A stretch of DNA of 64,000 nucleotides from assembly GCA_018266835.1 (NCBI GenBank), contig JAFDZP010000001.1, forward strand, positions 299,555 through 363,554. Direction: 5' to 3'. This DNA comes from Bacteroidota bacterium (GTDB taxonomy: Bacteria > Bacteroidota > Ignavibacteria > Tepidaquicellales > Tepidaquicellaceae). The first letter of the stretch is position 1; every line of letters starts with the position of its first letter. A model generated the notes under the pieces. It saw nothing but the letters and a program-made list of their open reading frames with translations, searched no databases and was not told where the DNA came from. Shown one piece after another: positions 25,320 to 34,707 of this stretch. The position numbers and the translations under genes are program-made.

Positions 25320-25937
25320 ATGACAAATATCAATTTCGGTAGTTTTTCAAAGAGTAGGATTGAAGCATTCAGCGACGGGGTGTTCGCAATCATTGTAACA
25401 CTGCTTGTGCTGGAAATAAAAATTCCGCATCTTGAACATAATACAAACGCAGAGTTTCTTCATTCAATGATTGAGCTGCTTCCGAAAATACTTGCATGGA
25501 TGAACAGCTTTTTAGTTGTCTGTGTGATATGGATGAACCATCACCGGCTGATGGAAATGTTTAAGAGAATTGATGTCGGACTTTTCTGGTTCAATAATTT
25601 TCTGCTTATGTCAACATCGCTGATTCCTTTTCCTACGGCATTACTCGGTGAATACATGAACCTTGAGTATGCAGTTTTTTTCTATGGGGCATGTTCATTA
25701 TTGATGGCAATTAGTTTTATTGTGATAAGACTTTACGTTGTAAAGAAGCCTGATTTGATGAAGGAAGATGTGGATTTGAAGGCGTTTAAAAGAGGAACCT
25801 GGGATACTTTTCGGTATGGATTTTTACTCTATCTTGCCGGAGCTATTGTAAGTCTATTTAATCCCTGGATTGCATTCGCAATATATTTCTTTATACCGGT
25901 GTATTTTATATTCCCGCGCGCTACAGTAGGTAAATAA
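25320..25937 (+). CDS. TMEM175 family potassium channel (DUF1211)
   Basis: The 205-residue product matches bacterial TMEM175: six membrane helices, with the hallmark RIEAFSDGVFAIIVTLLVLEI (helix 1, R-x3-FSDG) at residues ~14-34. Bacterial members form tetrameric K+-permeable channels whose pore is lined by helix 1. Later helices include MNSFLVVCVIWMNHHRLM and WIAFAIYFFIPVYFIFP. The length is normal for a single-repeat bacterial homologue. The start is the ATG immediately after the preceding terminator. A bidirectional terminator follows. Confidence 0.9.
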   Translation: MTNINFGSFSKSRIEAFSDGVFAIIVTLLVLEIKIPHLEHNTNAEFLHSMIELLPKILAWMNSFLVVCVIWMNHHRLMEMFKRIDVGLFWFNNFLLMSTSLIPFPTALLGEYMNLEYAVFFYGACSLLMAISFIVIRLYVVKKPDLMKEDVDLKAFKRGTWDTFRYGFLLYLAGAIVSLFNPWIAFAIYFFIPVYFIFPRATVGK

Positions 25938-25949
25938 CTTCATAGAATA

Positions 25950-25986
25950 AAAAGTCCTTACATTCATTAAGAATGTAAGGACTTTT
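25950..25986. terminator. Bidirectional intrinsic terminator between convergent genes
   Basis: AAAAGTCCTTACATTC (25950-25965) pairs perfectly with GAATGTAAGGACTTTT (25971-25986), a 16-bp stem with A and T runs at its ends. It serves the channel gene and the convergent gene ending at 26014. Confidence 0.88.
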
Positions 25987-26013
25987 ATAAACTTCAATAA
26001 TAATTGTAATTAT

Positions 26014-26343
26014 TTATACTTCGGAAAGAGCAGGGGAGTTGGCTTTGTGACCCCAGATTGCATCCTGCAAACCCCAATAAAAATTATACTCGCTTGCAGT
26101 TACTTTGTTTACTTTCTTGGTGTTCGTTCCTTCATCTGTATGAAGATAAATTATGTCGCCTTTTTTTACTTTAACAGATTCGAATTTATAATTTTTTTGT
26201 GAACGGTAAACTGTTTCATCGCCGGTGGCATTTTTTATATGAACCTTATATTCGCTGAGATTACAGTCTTTAATTACCTTTATGCAGATGTTTTCTTTAA
26301 ATAAATATCCTTTATCGTTTAACGCCGAAATTTCTAATTTCAT
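26014..26343 (-). CDS. Small conserved-looking protein, lamin-tail-like, unknown function
   Basis: The 109-residue product has no signal peptide. The segments KVKKGDIIYLHTDEGTNT and EYNFYWGLQDAIWGHKANSP, with a near-terminal AxL, match a pattern I associate with short lamin-tail-like beta-sandwich proteins seen across Bacteroidota (GD.v.Ly...G....YyWgl....W...gD.a.L). That match is from memory, not a search. It stands alone on the minus strand. Confidence 0.55.
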   Translation of the reverse strand: MKLEISALNDKGYLFKENICIKVIKDCNLSEYKVHIKNATGDETVYRSQKNYKFESVKVKKGDIIYLHTDEGTNTKKVNKVTASEYNFYWGLQDAIWGHKANSPALSEV

Positions 26344-26616
26344 ATATAGTAGATTAGATTTTTAATTTTACCGGATGACGGGGGAAAGCAGATATTTCTG
26401 AATTGTTTAATTACTTTTATGCAGAATATCTGATTTTTATAAGATAAGAAGATTTACCATCAATGTATATGGGAAAATTTAGTACGTATAATTACTTTAA
26501 TCTGAAAACTATGTAGATTTTAAGAAAAGTTTTTTTTAATTTAGCTCGTTATTAATCGTTTTTCTATTCGTTCTTTTAATCGTTGTTTTGGTAAGATTCC
26601 AGACCCCGGAATAATC

Positions 26617-28230
26617 TTGGGCTTCTTCCTTATTCTAAAACTAAACCTGGCAGCCTTGTTAAAAGATATTTCGATATCAAAAAAGCTTTACTTTATTGTT
26701 GGTACAATGGCAGTACTGATTGTAGTTGAATTGGTAACTTTGACTTTTGCAATTCATACTCTTTCATCTGTACGTGCATTTGTAGGTGCTGAAGGCTTAT
26801 GGTCAAAATCACAAAAAGATGCGGCATATTATCTAAGGAAATACGCGCAGACTCATGCTGAAGAAGATTATAAAGAGTTTCAAAGGTTTATGGCTGTTCC
26901 TTTAGGTGACCATAAGACACGCATAGAACTGCTGAAACCAAATCCCGATATGAATATAGCCCGTCAGGGTTTTATAGAGGGGAGGGTTCATCCTGATGAT
27001 ATTGAGGGAATGATTAATCTGTTCAGGAGATTCCATAACATTTCCTATATACACCGCGCGATTGATATCTGGACTGAGGCTGACTCCATAATAGCTGAAT
27101 TTATTCCAATTGGTGAAAAACTTCATTCTGAAATTAATTCAACAAAGCCTTCTCTAAAAGAAATAGAGACAATTACAAATCAAATTGACCCGATAAATCA
27201 TAGGCTTACCGCAATAGAAGATGATTTTTCGTATACCTTGGGAGAAGGTTCACGCTGGCTCGAAAACTTAATACTTACAATACTATTTTCAGTTGTGCTG
27301 ACAGTAGAATCCACCGGCTTAATACTAAGCATTACTGTAAGCAGGGGAATATCAAAAGGTTTAAACGAGATAATAAGAGCATCAGATGAAATAAAACTCG
27401 GTAACTTAAAAGAGCGGGCAAAAATATTTTCCATGGATGAAATCGGTTCGGTTGCCCAATCTATAAATGAAATGACTAAGCAGCTTGTTGAATCGAACCT
27501 GAAAATCTCCGAAGGAAAGGAAGATCTGGAAGAGCTTGCGATGAGACTTACTAAACAGAATCAACAGCTTATAGACTTTGCACATATTACTTCACATAAT
27601 TTACGCGCTCCTGCAAGCAATCTCTTTTCACTGCTTTACTTATATAAACAATCTAAAAGTGTAGAAGAAAAAGAATCATTTTTTGAAAGAATAGAAACTG
27701 TTGTAACTCATCTATCGGAAACGCTTAATGATTTGATGAATGCAATACAAATAAAGGAAGAAGGCGTAAAAAATATTGAAGAACTCGATTTTGAAGCCAC
27801 TCTTAAAAAGATAAAAGAAATTTTAAGCGGGCAGATAATTGAAACCGGTTTTGTAATAACTTATGATTTTTCCAAAGCGCCTAAAATTCATTACAATAAA
27901 CAGTATCTTGAAAGTATAATTCTTAACTTAGTTTCAAACGCAATAAAATACAGAAGTCCCGATAGAAAACCTGAAGTTCATATCCATACCGAAATTGAAA
28001 AAGGTAATGTGATATTGAATGTAAGAGATAACGGACTTGGGATCGATCTGCATCGTCACGGAAGTAAACTTTTCGGACTTAGAAAAACTTTTCACCGCAA
28101 TAAGGAGGCCAGGGGAGTGGGGCTCTTTATTACTAAAACTCAGGTAGAAGCAATGGGAGGAAGTATAGGTGTAATAAGCCAGGTAAACCAGGGCTCTATA
28201 TTTTATATTAATTTTAACTCTAGAGAATGA
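26617..28230 (+). CDS. Membrane-bound sensor histidine kinase with HAMP domain
   Basis: The 537-residue product has two membrane helices (LYFIVGTMAVLIVVELVTL near residue 25 and LILTILFSVVLTVESTGLIL near 215) enclosing a ~170-residue extracytoplasmic sensor with EGLWSKSQKDAAYYLRKY and HPDDIEGMINLFRRF blocks. A HAMP linker follows (RASDEIKLGNLKERA), then HisKA with the phosphoacceptor in ITSHNLRAPASN. The HATPase domain has ILNLVSNAIKY, RDNGLGIDL and ARGVGLFITKTQVE. The frame opens at a TTG at 26617; a TTG at 26656 is also possible. It overlaps the next gene by four bases, so they form a two-component pair. Confidence 0.9.
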   Translation: MGFFLILKLNLAALLKDISISKKLYFIVGTMAVLIVVELVTLTFAIHTLSSVRAFVGAEGLWSKSQKDAAYYLRKYAQTHAEEDYKEFQRFMAVPLGDHKTRIELLKPNPDMNIARQGFIEGRVHPDDIEGMINLFRRFHNISYIHRAIDIWTEADSIIAEFIPIGEKLHSEINSTKPSLKEIETITNQIDPINHRLTAIEDDFSYTLGEGSRWLENLILTILFSVVLTVESTGLILSITVSRGISKGLNEIIRASDEIKLGNLKERAKIFSMDEIGSVAQSINEMTKQLVESNLKISEGKEDLEELAMRLTKQNQQLIDFAHITSHNLRAPASNLFSLLYLYKQSKSVEEKESFFERIETVVTHLSETLNDLMNAIQIKEEGVKNIEELDFEATLKKIKEILSGQIIETGFVITYDFSKAPKIHYNKQYLESIILNLVSNAIKYRSPDRKPEVHIHTEIEKGNVILNVRDNGLGIDLHRHGSKLFGLRKTFHRNKEARGVGLFITKTQVEAMGGSIGVISQVNQGSIFYINFNSRE

Positions 28231-28652
28231 ATTCAGGAATTACAATTTGTTTAATCGATGATGATGAAGTATATAAGTTTGTAATGAGAAAAATAATTGA
28301 AGGACTTGAAGTAAATATTATCAGAAAAATACTTACTTTTTCAGACGGTGAAGAAGCTTTAGAATTTATTACGGGAAATGTTTCAAACCACTCCGAGCTC
28401 CCGAACATAATTCTGTTAGATATAAATATGCCGATAATGGATGGATGGCAATTTATGGATGAATATGTACTGCTAAAACCCAGGATAGGAAAGAAAATAA
28501 CTATCTACATGGTCTCTTCCTCCAAAAATGAAGAAGATATGGAGCATGCCAAACGTATAAGCGAAATTTCTGATTACCTGATAAAACCTGTTACTCCCGA
28601 CGAGTTAAAATTAATTATAGATGCCCTTCAATTGGAACCGGGTTCGAATTAA
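28227..28652 (+). CDS. Single-domain response regulator (REC only)
   Basis: The 141-residue product is a lone receiver domain. It has the acidic pocket D11-D12-D13, the phosphorylation site Asp65 (IILLDINMP), Ser/Thr in MVSSSKNEED, and the conserved Lys in YLIKPVTPDE. There is no output domain, so it acts by protein contact or as a phosphorelay step. Its ATG overlaps the end of the kinase gene, making that kinase the obvious partner. An Rcp1/CheY-like role is consistent with the length. Confidence 0.92.
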   Translation: MNSGITICLIDDDEVYKFVMRKIIEGLEVNIIRKILTFSDGEEALEFITGNVSNHSELPNIILLDINMPIMDGWQFMDEYVLLKPRIGKKITIYMVSSSKNEEDMEHAKRISEISDYLIKPVTPDELKLIIDALQLEPGSN

Positions 28653-28777
28653 ACATTAGAAACTCATAACATAAAATTTAACAAATGTGAAATAGTAATC
28701 ATTAAATCAATTAGTATTGCTAATAAATTCTTAATTTTTTACCTTATTAAAACAATAAACTTGAAAGGAAGTGCGCT

Positions 28778-31618
28778 ATGAGAAAGCTGCTTATTGTTTT
28801 AATATGCATTGTTGCTTTTTCCCCGGTTTTACCTCAAACCATTACATTAAATTTTTCACAGAATCCCCAAATTACTTGGGGAACTACACAATCATATCTA
28901 AAAAAATCCTATATCACATCGGTAGCAGATGCGTTGAATAATGTATATTATTCAGGCAATTATGACTCTACAGGATTATCTTATGTTAAAAAATTTAATG
29001 CTAAAGGTGAAGAAGTTTATACTCACAATTTCAACGAGCAGATTCATATAAATTCCAATAGTCAGTTCAGAATTAATTCCCAAAATCAATTTGTAATCGT
29101 ATCTCATAAAGTCATTTCTTCTAACACATTTGCGGTAAGAATTCTTTGCTATGATGAAAACTGGAATAAATTAGTTGATGTTTCTACGCCTTTGAATTCA
29201 GGTGAAAGCTTTACTTTAACTGATTTCAAATTTGATTCGGATAATAATATTTATATTGTTTCAGATATGACTCAGGTGGGATTATCTTATTATCATTGCT
29301 GCTTATTCAAATATAGTTCTTCCGGACAGTTTATGTGGAAGAAAATTATAAATACATCAACCGCAGGGATAACGAGAAATTCTATCTATAAGATGGATGA
29401 AAATTCGTTTTCAATGATTGTTACACGGGCATCTTCATTGAATAATTTTTTTACACCTTATGAAATCAGCAAAGCTACAGGTGATGTAATAAAATTTACT
29501 TTATTGGTTGATGTCCCGAGTTTTCAAGATTACAGATATGCAGTAAAGACTTTTAATGGAAATACTTATTTAGCTTATTCAGCATATATAAATAATAATT
29601 CTCCTACTTCTTACATAATCCGCAAGTTTAATTCTAATCTTGATACGGTCTGGACCCGGTTACCTTCAGGCACTTCTTATCTATCGTGCATGGAGATTGA
29701 CAACAATGAAAATATTTATTTAAGCGGTAACCTGGCTACAAAAAGTTTTACAAAAGATGGTGTTTTAAGATGGTCAAGTCCTTATTGGGGTGTTACATCT
29801 TTATTGGAAAACAATAATTTTTTTCTTTACGGGTATGATGGCAATAAACCTGTTTTCTCTCAGCTGGATTTAAATGGAAATTATATTTTGTCTTCTGAAA
29901 AATATAATCCCTTCAATAATACACCGCAATTTCAATACTGGTTTTCAAACTCAGCAGGAACACCTTCTTTTTCATTTTCCGGAATTGCAACTGAACCGAA
30001 TCTGATAAAGCATGCATATACAAATCAGTTCAGTAAAGAGGGCTTGTTCCAGTATTCGTTGTTAGAAGGTTATAATAATGACTTCGCATTAGACTTTAAG
30101 TACTATAATAATTTTTTATATACCTGCGGTTATACAAAATTCAGAGAAAACTTTTCTACAGCTTTTATTAACAAATTTTCCTCTTCAGGTGCATTACTCT
30201 GGTCAAAAAATATTTTTAACAATACCGATTATTCCGGAACTCTTACTAATATTTATCCTGATAATATTGAAATTTTAGGAACAGGTGAATTACAGGATGA
30301 TGCTTCTTTAAGGGAAAATGCTGCATTAGTAAGTCTTGACCAAAACGGCAATACAAATTATAATTTCTTCTTTAAAAATCTTCTGGGTGAGCGTAGCTCA
30401 GGGAAGATTGTAAAAAAATCAGTCAATAATATTTATGTTGCCGGTCAGTTCAAAGATAGCCTGAATCGTATAAAGGTATTCTTATCTAAAAATATTGGCA
30501 ATGAAAATATATGGATAAAAAAGCTCAGTGCAAGTAACGAATCAGATTCACTTGTTAGTTTATCGGTTGACACTTTAAATAATGTTTATCTCTCTTATAA
30601 TAGTTTTACCGGAATTGTAAAGTCAGGATATACAATCGTGAAGTTTGACGCAGATGGAGATATGGGTTATAGCAAGGTATACCAAAATGCTGCAGGTGTT
30701 TTTCTAAAAAAATCAGAAAGCGATAAGGCTGGATATGTTTACACTTTAGCTTCGGTAAAAGTTAACGGAAATTATGATTTGCTTACACAAAAACTTGATA
30801 CAGGCGGAACAATTATTTGGTCAGATAGTTACGCTAATAATCTTAACACTGATGACTTAGCCGCAGATTTTGCAATTGGAAAAGATAACAGTATTACCAT
30901 TGCAAGCAATACAGTAAATTCTAATCTCCGCCTAGATGCATTTTTAATGAAACTCAGCATTACGGGCGAAAGAGTCTGGAACAAAAATTATAATGCAAGC
31001 AATAAGTTTATAGTTAAAAATATTTTCTCTGATGATATGTCCTACAGGTATTTATTCGGTAAAAATGTTGATGCAGCTAATCAGGAAAAAATAATGTTTC
31101 TGCAGTATGACCCGTTAGGCAATTTAAAGAATGCTATTGGTTATAATCCTCACGATACGCTTACACTAAGTTTTGCAACAGATTTTGTGGGAGCATATGT
31201 GGCTGATTTAGCAGGAAACAATAAAAAAGTATTCAGCACTTCCAATGTTAACAGAATTAACAGAGGAAGCGATGTGAGAATAAACTCATTTTCAGGTAAT
31301 GTAATTGTTACCAATATATCATCAGGAACTGAAACGGCGGATAAGTTCTCTTTAAGCCAGAATTATCCTAATCCTTTTAATCCTAAAACGACAATAAGGT
31401 TTTCATTGCCTTCTGAAGGATTTGCAAAGCTTATTGTATATGATATTAACGGCAGAGAAGTAAGTACATTGGTAAATGAAAATCTCACAAATGGTGTTTA
31501 TGATAAGAACTTTGACGGCGCAAATCTGGCATCAGGAATATATTTCTACAAGCTGGAGTTTACAGGCTTTAACGGGCAAAAATTTGTTGAACAGAAAAAA
31601 TTTATACTTATCAAATAG
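28778..31618 (+). CDS. Large secreted beta-propeller-like protein with T9SS type A sorting domain
   Basis: The 946-residue product has a signal peptide (KLLIVLICIVAFSPVLP, cut before QTI). A long region of repeated four-strand units runs through it, each ending in phrases such as GALLWSKN, GEVVW/GERVWNKN and GTIIWSDS (the SBBP-like pattern of one W-K strand per blade). The C-terminus is a T9SS domain (QNYPNPFNPKTT... ending KKFILIK). It probably forms one or two large propellers on the cell surface. The ATG follows a GAAAGGAAG ribosome binding site, stronger than usual here. Ligand unknown. A terminator follows at 31628. Confidence 0.8.
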   Translation: MRKLLIVLICIVAFSPVLPQTITLNFSQNPQITWGTTQSYLKKSYITSVADALNNVYYSGNYDSTGLSYVKKFNAKGEEVYTHNFNEQIHINSNSQFRINSQNQFVIVSHKVISSNTFAVRILCYDENWNKLVDVSTPLNSGESFTLTDFKFDSDNNIYIVSDMTQVGLSYYHCCLFKYSSSGQFMWKKIINTSTAGITRNSIYKMDENSFSMIVTRASSLNNFFTPYEISKATGDVIKFTLLVDVPSFQDYRYAVKTFNGNTYLAYSAYINNNSPTSYIIRKFNSNLDTVWTRLPSGTSYLSCMEIDNNENIYLSGNLATKSFTKDGVLRWSSPYWGVTSLLENNNFFLYGYDGNKPVFSQLDLNGNYILSSEKYNPFNNTPQFQYWFSNSAGTPSFSFSGIATEPNLIKHAYTNQFSKEGLFQYSLLEGYNNDFALDFKYYNNFLYTCGYTKFRENFSTAFINKFSSSGALLWSKNIFNNTDYSGTLTNIYPDNIEILGTGELQDDASLRENAALVSLDQNGNTNYNFFFKNLLGERSSGKIVKKSVNNIYVAGQFKDSLNRIKVFLSKNIGNENIWIKKLSASNESDSLVSLSVDTLNNVYLSYNSFTGIVKSGYTIVKFDADGDMGYSKVYQNAAGVFLKKSESDKAGYVYTLASVKVNGNYDLLTQKLDTGGTIIWSDSYANNLNTDDLAADFAIGKDNSITIASNTVNSNLRLDAFLMKLSITGERVWNKNYNASNKFIVKNIFSDDMSYRYLFGKNVDAANQEKIMFLQYDPLGNLKNAIGYNPHDTLTLSFATDFVGAYVADLAGNNKKVFSTSNVNRINRGSDVRINSFSGNVIVTNISSGTETADKFSLSQNYPNPFNPKTTIRFSLPSEGFAKLIVYDINGREVSTLVNENLTNGVYDKNFDGANLASGIYFYKLEFTGFNGQKFVEQKKFILIK

Positions 31619-31627
31619 AAAGTTATA

Positions 31628-31667
31628 ATCTCCTTTCCAACATCGAAATGGAAAGGAGATTTCTTTT
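31628..31667 (+). terminator. Intrinsic terminator after the 946-residue surface protein
   Basis: ATCTCCTTTCCA (31628-31639) pairs with TGGAAAGGAGAT (31649-31660), followed by TTCTTTT. The rest of the 31619-31923 gap is AT-rich; it ends with a GAAAGGAAAA ribosome binding site before the next gene and shows no further gene. Confidence 0.82.
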
Positions 31668-31923
31668 AAACTTTTTTCCTTTCTTTCTTGTTAATTTTTA
31701 TACCTTTCTCCAGAGATATTCTTTCTCATTTTTAAAGAAATAAATAACATTAAATTTGCAGTTTGAAAAAATAAATTAAATTGTATATTGCAGAAGTTCT
31801 TTTAAAAATACTCTCTTCTTGATTGAATGATTTGAAAAAAATTAATTAAATCGTTCAGCCCTTTCTCTTCAGTATTTTGATTCTTCTCACAATTAAAATT
31901 AATTTCTTGAAAGGAAAATTATT

Positions 31924-32280
31924 ATGAGTAAATTTATTTTTGCAATTCTTTGTTCTGTTTTATTTACAGCTTTTGCAATTCCAACAGGAGTTTTTGCCCA
32001 GGAGAGCAGCTCAGGTATAAATAAAACTGTACAAACTGAAGTAAAAAAAGATGTGACTCACAAAACTGCAACCTTGCAGGATTTACAGTCTAAGCTGACA
32101 GACCAATATGGTGTGGACGGTTTCAGATTTGTAAAGAATGGTGAGTTAAAAGAAATGAAGAATCAACAAAAACTTGGAGCAAAAGAACTATCCGCAGCTT
32201 CAGGGCTTGATGAGTATACAATAATAATAATACTTGCCGCTATAGGTGCGATAGCTGTTATACTTTTCATCTTTAAGTAA
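31924..32280 (+). CDS. Small exported protein with C-terminal membrane helix, paralogue A
   Basis: The 118-residue product has an N-terminal signal peptide (FIFAILCSVLFTAFAIPTGVFA, cut before QES). A ~65-residue polar region holds the block LTDQYGVDGFRFVKNGELKE, and a C-terminal hydrophobic helix is preceded by SGLDEYT and ends in a single basic residue (IIIILAAIGAIAVILFIFK). The gene at 32519 keeps the same three parts. Topology predicts a periplasmic domain anchored in the inner membrane, or a tail processed like a sorting signal. No family is recognised. Confidence 0.7.
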   Translation: MSKFIFAILCSVLFTAFAIPTGVFAQESSSGINKTVQTEVKKDVTHKTATLQDLQSKLTDQYGVDGFRFVKNGELKEMKNQQKLGAKELSAASGLDEYTIIIILAAIGAIAVILFIFK

Positions 32281-32289
32281 TTTTCTTAT

Positions 32290-32330
32290 CCTCCTTCCCG
32301 CTATTGTTATTGCAATAGGGGGAAGGAGAA
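32290..32330 (+). terminator. Terminator-like hairpin between the two paralogues
   Basis: CTCCTTCCC..CTATTG pairs with CAATAG..GGGGAAGGAG. The stem is strong but is not followed by a T run, so it may instead be a processing or stability hairpin. Confidence 0.5.
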
Positions 32331-32518
32331 TCATACCTTCATAATTCCTGTATTAACTACTTATGTAGAAATACTTAATTAGCGTTTGTATTAGTCATTA
32401 AAAACACTATATTAAAACAGACTTCTTAAATACTCTTCCACGGTAACAACTCTCGGACCCAATCGAAAGCCTTATCGCTCAAAAGTAAAATCTAAATTTC
32501 TCAAAGGAGAATAATATT

Positions 32519-32851
32519 ATGAGTAAAATAATTTATGCAATACTCTTTGCAATAATTCTTATGCCATTTTGCGCACAAGGACAGACAGGAGTTGCAAACA
32601 ACAGCAATATACAAACTGAAGTTAAAACAAATGAAGTACCACAGAAAATTACAGAACTGAAATCAAAGCTTGTTGACCAATACGGAGTTGACGGATTCAG
32701 ATTTGTAAAGTCAAATGACGCAACTACTAAAACCCAAAAGACTTTAACTGCTCATGAGTTATCCGAAACATCGGGTTTAGATGAGTATACAATTATAATT
32801 ATATTAGCAGTTATTGGCGCTATTGCAGTTATATTGTTGGTATTCAGATGA
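32519..32851 (+). CDS. Small exported protein with C-terminal membrane helix, paralogue B
   Basis: A 110-residue paralogue of the gene at 31924. It has a signal peptide (IIYAILFAIILMPFCAQG), the shared blocks KSKLVDQYGVDGFRFVK and ETSGLDEYTIIIILAVIGAI, and a C-terminal helix that ends in a single Arg. The linkers have diverged while the central block and tail are nearly unchanged, so both are under selection. The ribosome binding site is AAAGGAGAA. It has its own upstream region and is followed by a strong hairpin at 32883. Function unknown. Confidence 0.7.
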   Translation: MSKIIYAILFAIILMPFCAQGQTGVANNSNIQTEVKTNEVPQKITELKSKLVDQYGVDGFRFVKSNDATTKTQKTLTAHELSETSGLDEYTIIIILAVIGAIAVILLVFR

Positions 32852-32882
32852 TACAATAGTTACAATCTGATATAAAATTATA

Positions 32883-32975
32883 ACGAGATAAAATATTGTC
32901 ACTGATACGAATTATCTAAAAATGGGGTTTTTAGAAAGTTCAATATTCACTGACAATTTTTATCTCGTCTTTTTA
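32883..32975. terminator. Long hairpin, bidirectional terminator between convergent genes
   Basis: ACGAGATAAAATATTGTC (32883-32900) pairs with GACAATTTTTATCTCGT (32952-32968) with a one-base bulge, and CTTTTTATTTTAT follows on the plus strand. It lies between the paralogue B gene and the tyrosine phenol-lyase gene. Confidence 0.75.
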
Positions 32976-32982
32976 TTTTATA

Positions 32983-34368
32983 CTATTTAACAGGTTTAAA
33001 TCTTGCCTGGAAGAATCTCAGATACTTCGGTTCGTAAATCATTTCCAATCCTTTAATAGCTTTCCTCCTGTTATAAACTTCAGCAACTGATTCAAACGTA
33101 ACATCTAAATGCGCCTGTGTATATACTCTTCTCGGGAAGGTGAGTCTTACAAGCTCAAGCTTAGGATATTTATGGTCTCCTGTTATTTTATCACGTCCTG
33201 CCGATACAACTCCGCGCTCCATGCTTCTTACACCTGAATCAATATATAATTCCGAGCATAACGTCTGAGCAGGGAACTGACTTTGCGGAATATGTGATAA
33301 GAATTTTCTTGCGTTTAGGAATACGGCATGTCCGCCAATAGGTGTTACAATCGGGATTTTTGCCTTAAGCAATAAATTACCGAAGTACTCAATCTGACCT
33401 ATGCGTGCGTGCAGGTAATCGAAGTTAACCATTTCTTCAATACCTCTTGCCATAGCTTCTAAATCTCTTCCCGCTAAACCTCCGTATGTATGCAGACCTT
33501 CATATACAACAACTAAATTTCTTCCTTCTTCAAATACCTTTTTGTTTCTGGTTGCAAGAAATCCTCCTATGTTAACAAGCAAATCTTTTTTCGCGCTTAC
33601 CCAGATGCCTTCAAAGTATGAACACATCTCTTTCAGTATTTCAGCTATCGTTTTCTTTTCATAACCTTTCTCACGCATTTTTATGAAGTAACAATTTTCA
33701 ACTGCACGCGTAGCATCTAACCATACTTTTACACCGTATCTGTCACATAATGCTTTTACGTCTCTGATATTTTTCATAGATATCGGCTGTCCGCCTGCCA
33801 TGTTTACAGGTCCTGCAACTGATACATAAGGAATTTTCTTCGGGCCGACTTCCTTGATTAATCTTTCTAATTTATTCAGGTCAATGTTTCCTTTAAACGG
33901 ACTTTTATCATCGGGGTTATGGGCTTCATCGCAGATAACATCTACAAATGTACCGCCCGCTAATTCCTGATGCAGACGTGTAGTTGTAAAGTACATGTTG
34001 CCGGGAATGTAGTCGCCCTTCTTAATTAATATTTGTGATACAAGATGCTCTGCGCCTCTTCCCTGGTGAGTCGGTATAAGATATTTGAACCCGTAATATT
34101 TTCTGACATTATCTTCTAAGTAGTAGTAATTTTTACTTCCTGCATAAGCTTCATCTCCGAGCATCATACCTGCCCATTGGTAATCGCTCATTGCATTGGT
34201 TCCGCTGTCTGTTAACAAATCGATATACACATCCTGTGATTTTAAAAGGAAAGTATTATATCCTGCTTCTTTAATTGCTTTAATCCTGTCTTCTTTGGAA
34301 GTCATTTTAAGATGCTCAATGACTTTAATTTTAAACGGTTCAGCCCAGGATCTTTTAGTGATTTTCAT
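32983..34368 (-). CDS. tpl: Tyrosine phenol-lyase
   Basis: The 461-residue product cleaves L-tyrosine to phenol, pyruvate and ammonia with PLP. It is collinear with the Citrobacter enzyme (456 residues): AEPFKIKVIE, NTFLLKSQDVYIDLLTDSGT, PTHQGRGAEH, GNMYFTTTRLHQE, and the PLP lysine in SAKKDLLVN (Lys261). Features that separate it from tryptophanase include FTTTR.HQE, the GVRSMERGVVSAGRD block and the C-terminal LRFFQARF (phenol-binding Thr, Arg and Phe in the known enzyme). Tryptophanase is less likely. It is monocistronic, convergent with 32519 and divergent from the B12 locus. Confidence 0.9.
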   Translation of the reverse strand: MKITKRSWAEPFKIKVIEHLKMTSKEDRIKAIKEAGYNTFLLKSQDVYIDLLTDSGTNAMSDYQWAGMMLGDEAYAGSKNYYYLEDNVRKYYGFKYLIPTHQGRGAEHLVSQILIKKGDYIPGNMYFTTTRLHQELAGGTFVDVICDEAHNPDDKSPFKGNIDLNKLERLIKEVGPKKIPYVSVAGPVNMAGGQPISMKNIRDVKALCDRYGVKVWLDATRAVENCYFIKMREKGYEKKTIAEILKEMCSYFEGIWVSAKKDLLVNIGGFLATRNKKVFEEGRNLVVVYEGLHTYGGLAGRDLEAMARGIEEMVNFDYLHARIGQIEYFGNLLLKAKIPIVTPIGGHAVFLNARKFLSHIPQSQFPAQTLCSELYIDSGVRSMERGVVSAGRDKITGDHKYPKLELVRLTFPRRVYTQAHLDVTFESVAEVYNRRKAIKGLEMIYEPKYLRFFQARFKPVK

Positions 34369-34447
34369 TAGTGATTTTTATTTAAGTGAATTATCCTTCA
34401 TATACAAAAATCACAATTTCAATCGTGAACTAATATGATGCAAAATA

Positions 34448-34478
34448 TTGGAAATCAAAAAATTTATATCTATATTTG
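34448..34478 (+). promoter_or_regulatory. Predicted Bacteroidota-type promoter of the B12 locus
   Basis: TTGG at 34448 and TATATTTG at 34471-34478 match the -33 (TTTG) and -7 (TAnnTTTG) elements of the Bacteroidota housekeeping sigma factor, 20 bases apart. It lies ~20 bases before the riboswitch, as expected for a leader transcript. Confidence 0.55.
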
Positions 34479-34500
34479 TATAGTTCTTTATATAATATTT

Positions 34501-34652
34501 TCGGTTCCTAATTAAGGAATAATAGGGAATCCGGTGCGAATCCGGAACTGTCCCCGCAACTGTAAAGAAGAAGATTGAATCACTAAGCCACTATTGCAAA
34601 TGCAATCGGGAAGGCGATTTGAAAAGTGCTTCTAAGTCAGGAGACCTGCCGC
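34501..34652 (+). promoter_or_regulatory. Cobalamin (adenosylcobalamin) riboswitch
   Basis: The leader holds the class hallmarks in order: GGGAATCCGGTGCGAATCCGG, CCCCGCAACTGTAAA, CACTAAGCCACT, CGGGAAGGCG, and the B12 box AGTCAGGAGACCTGCC at the 3' end. It precedes the btuB-like gene by ~130 bases that contain a terminator. It should shut off B12 uptake and adenosylation genes when cobalamin is plentiful. Confidence 0.96.
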
Positions 34653-34707
34653 AAGTATTACCAAAGTCATCGTGGGAAATGACAAAGGCAAAATGAGTTT
34701 ACGGAAG

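Noticed and set aside
32983..34368. Tryptophanase
   Set aside because: The FTTTR.HQE and GVRSMERG blocks and the LRFFQARF end match tyrosine phenol-lyase rather than TnaA.
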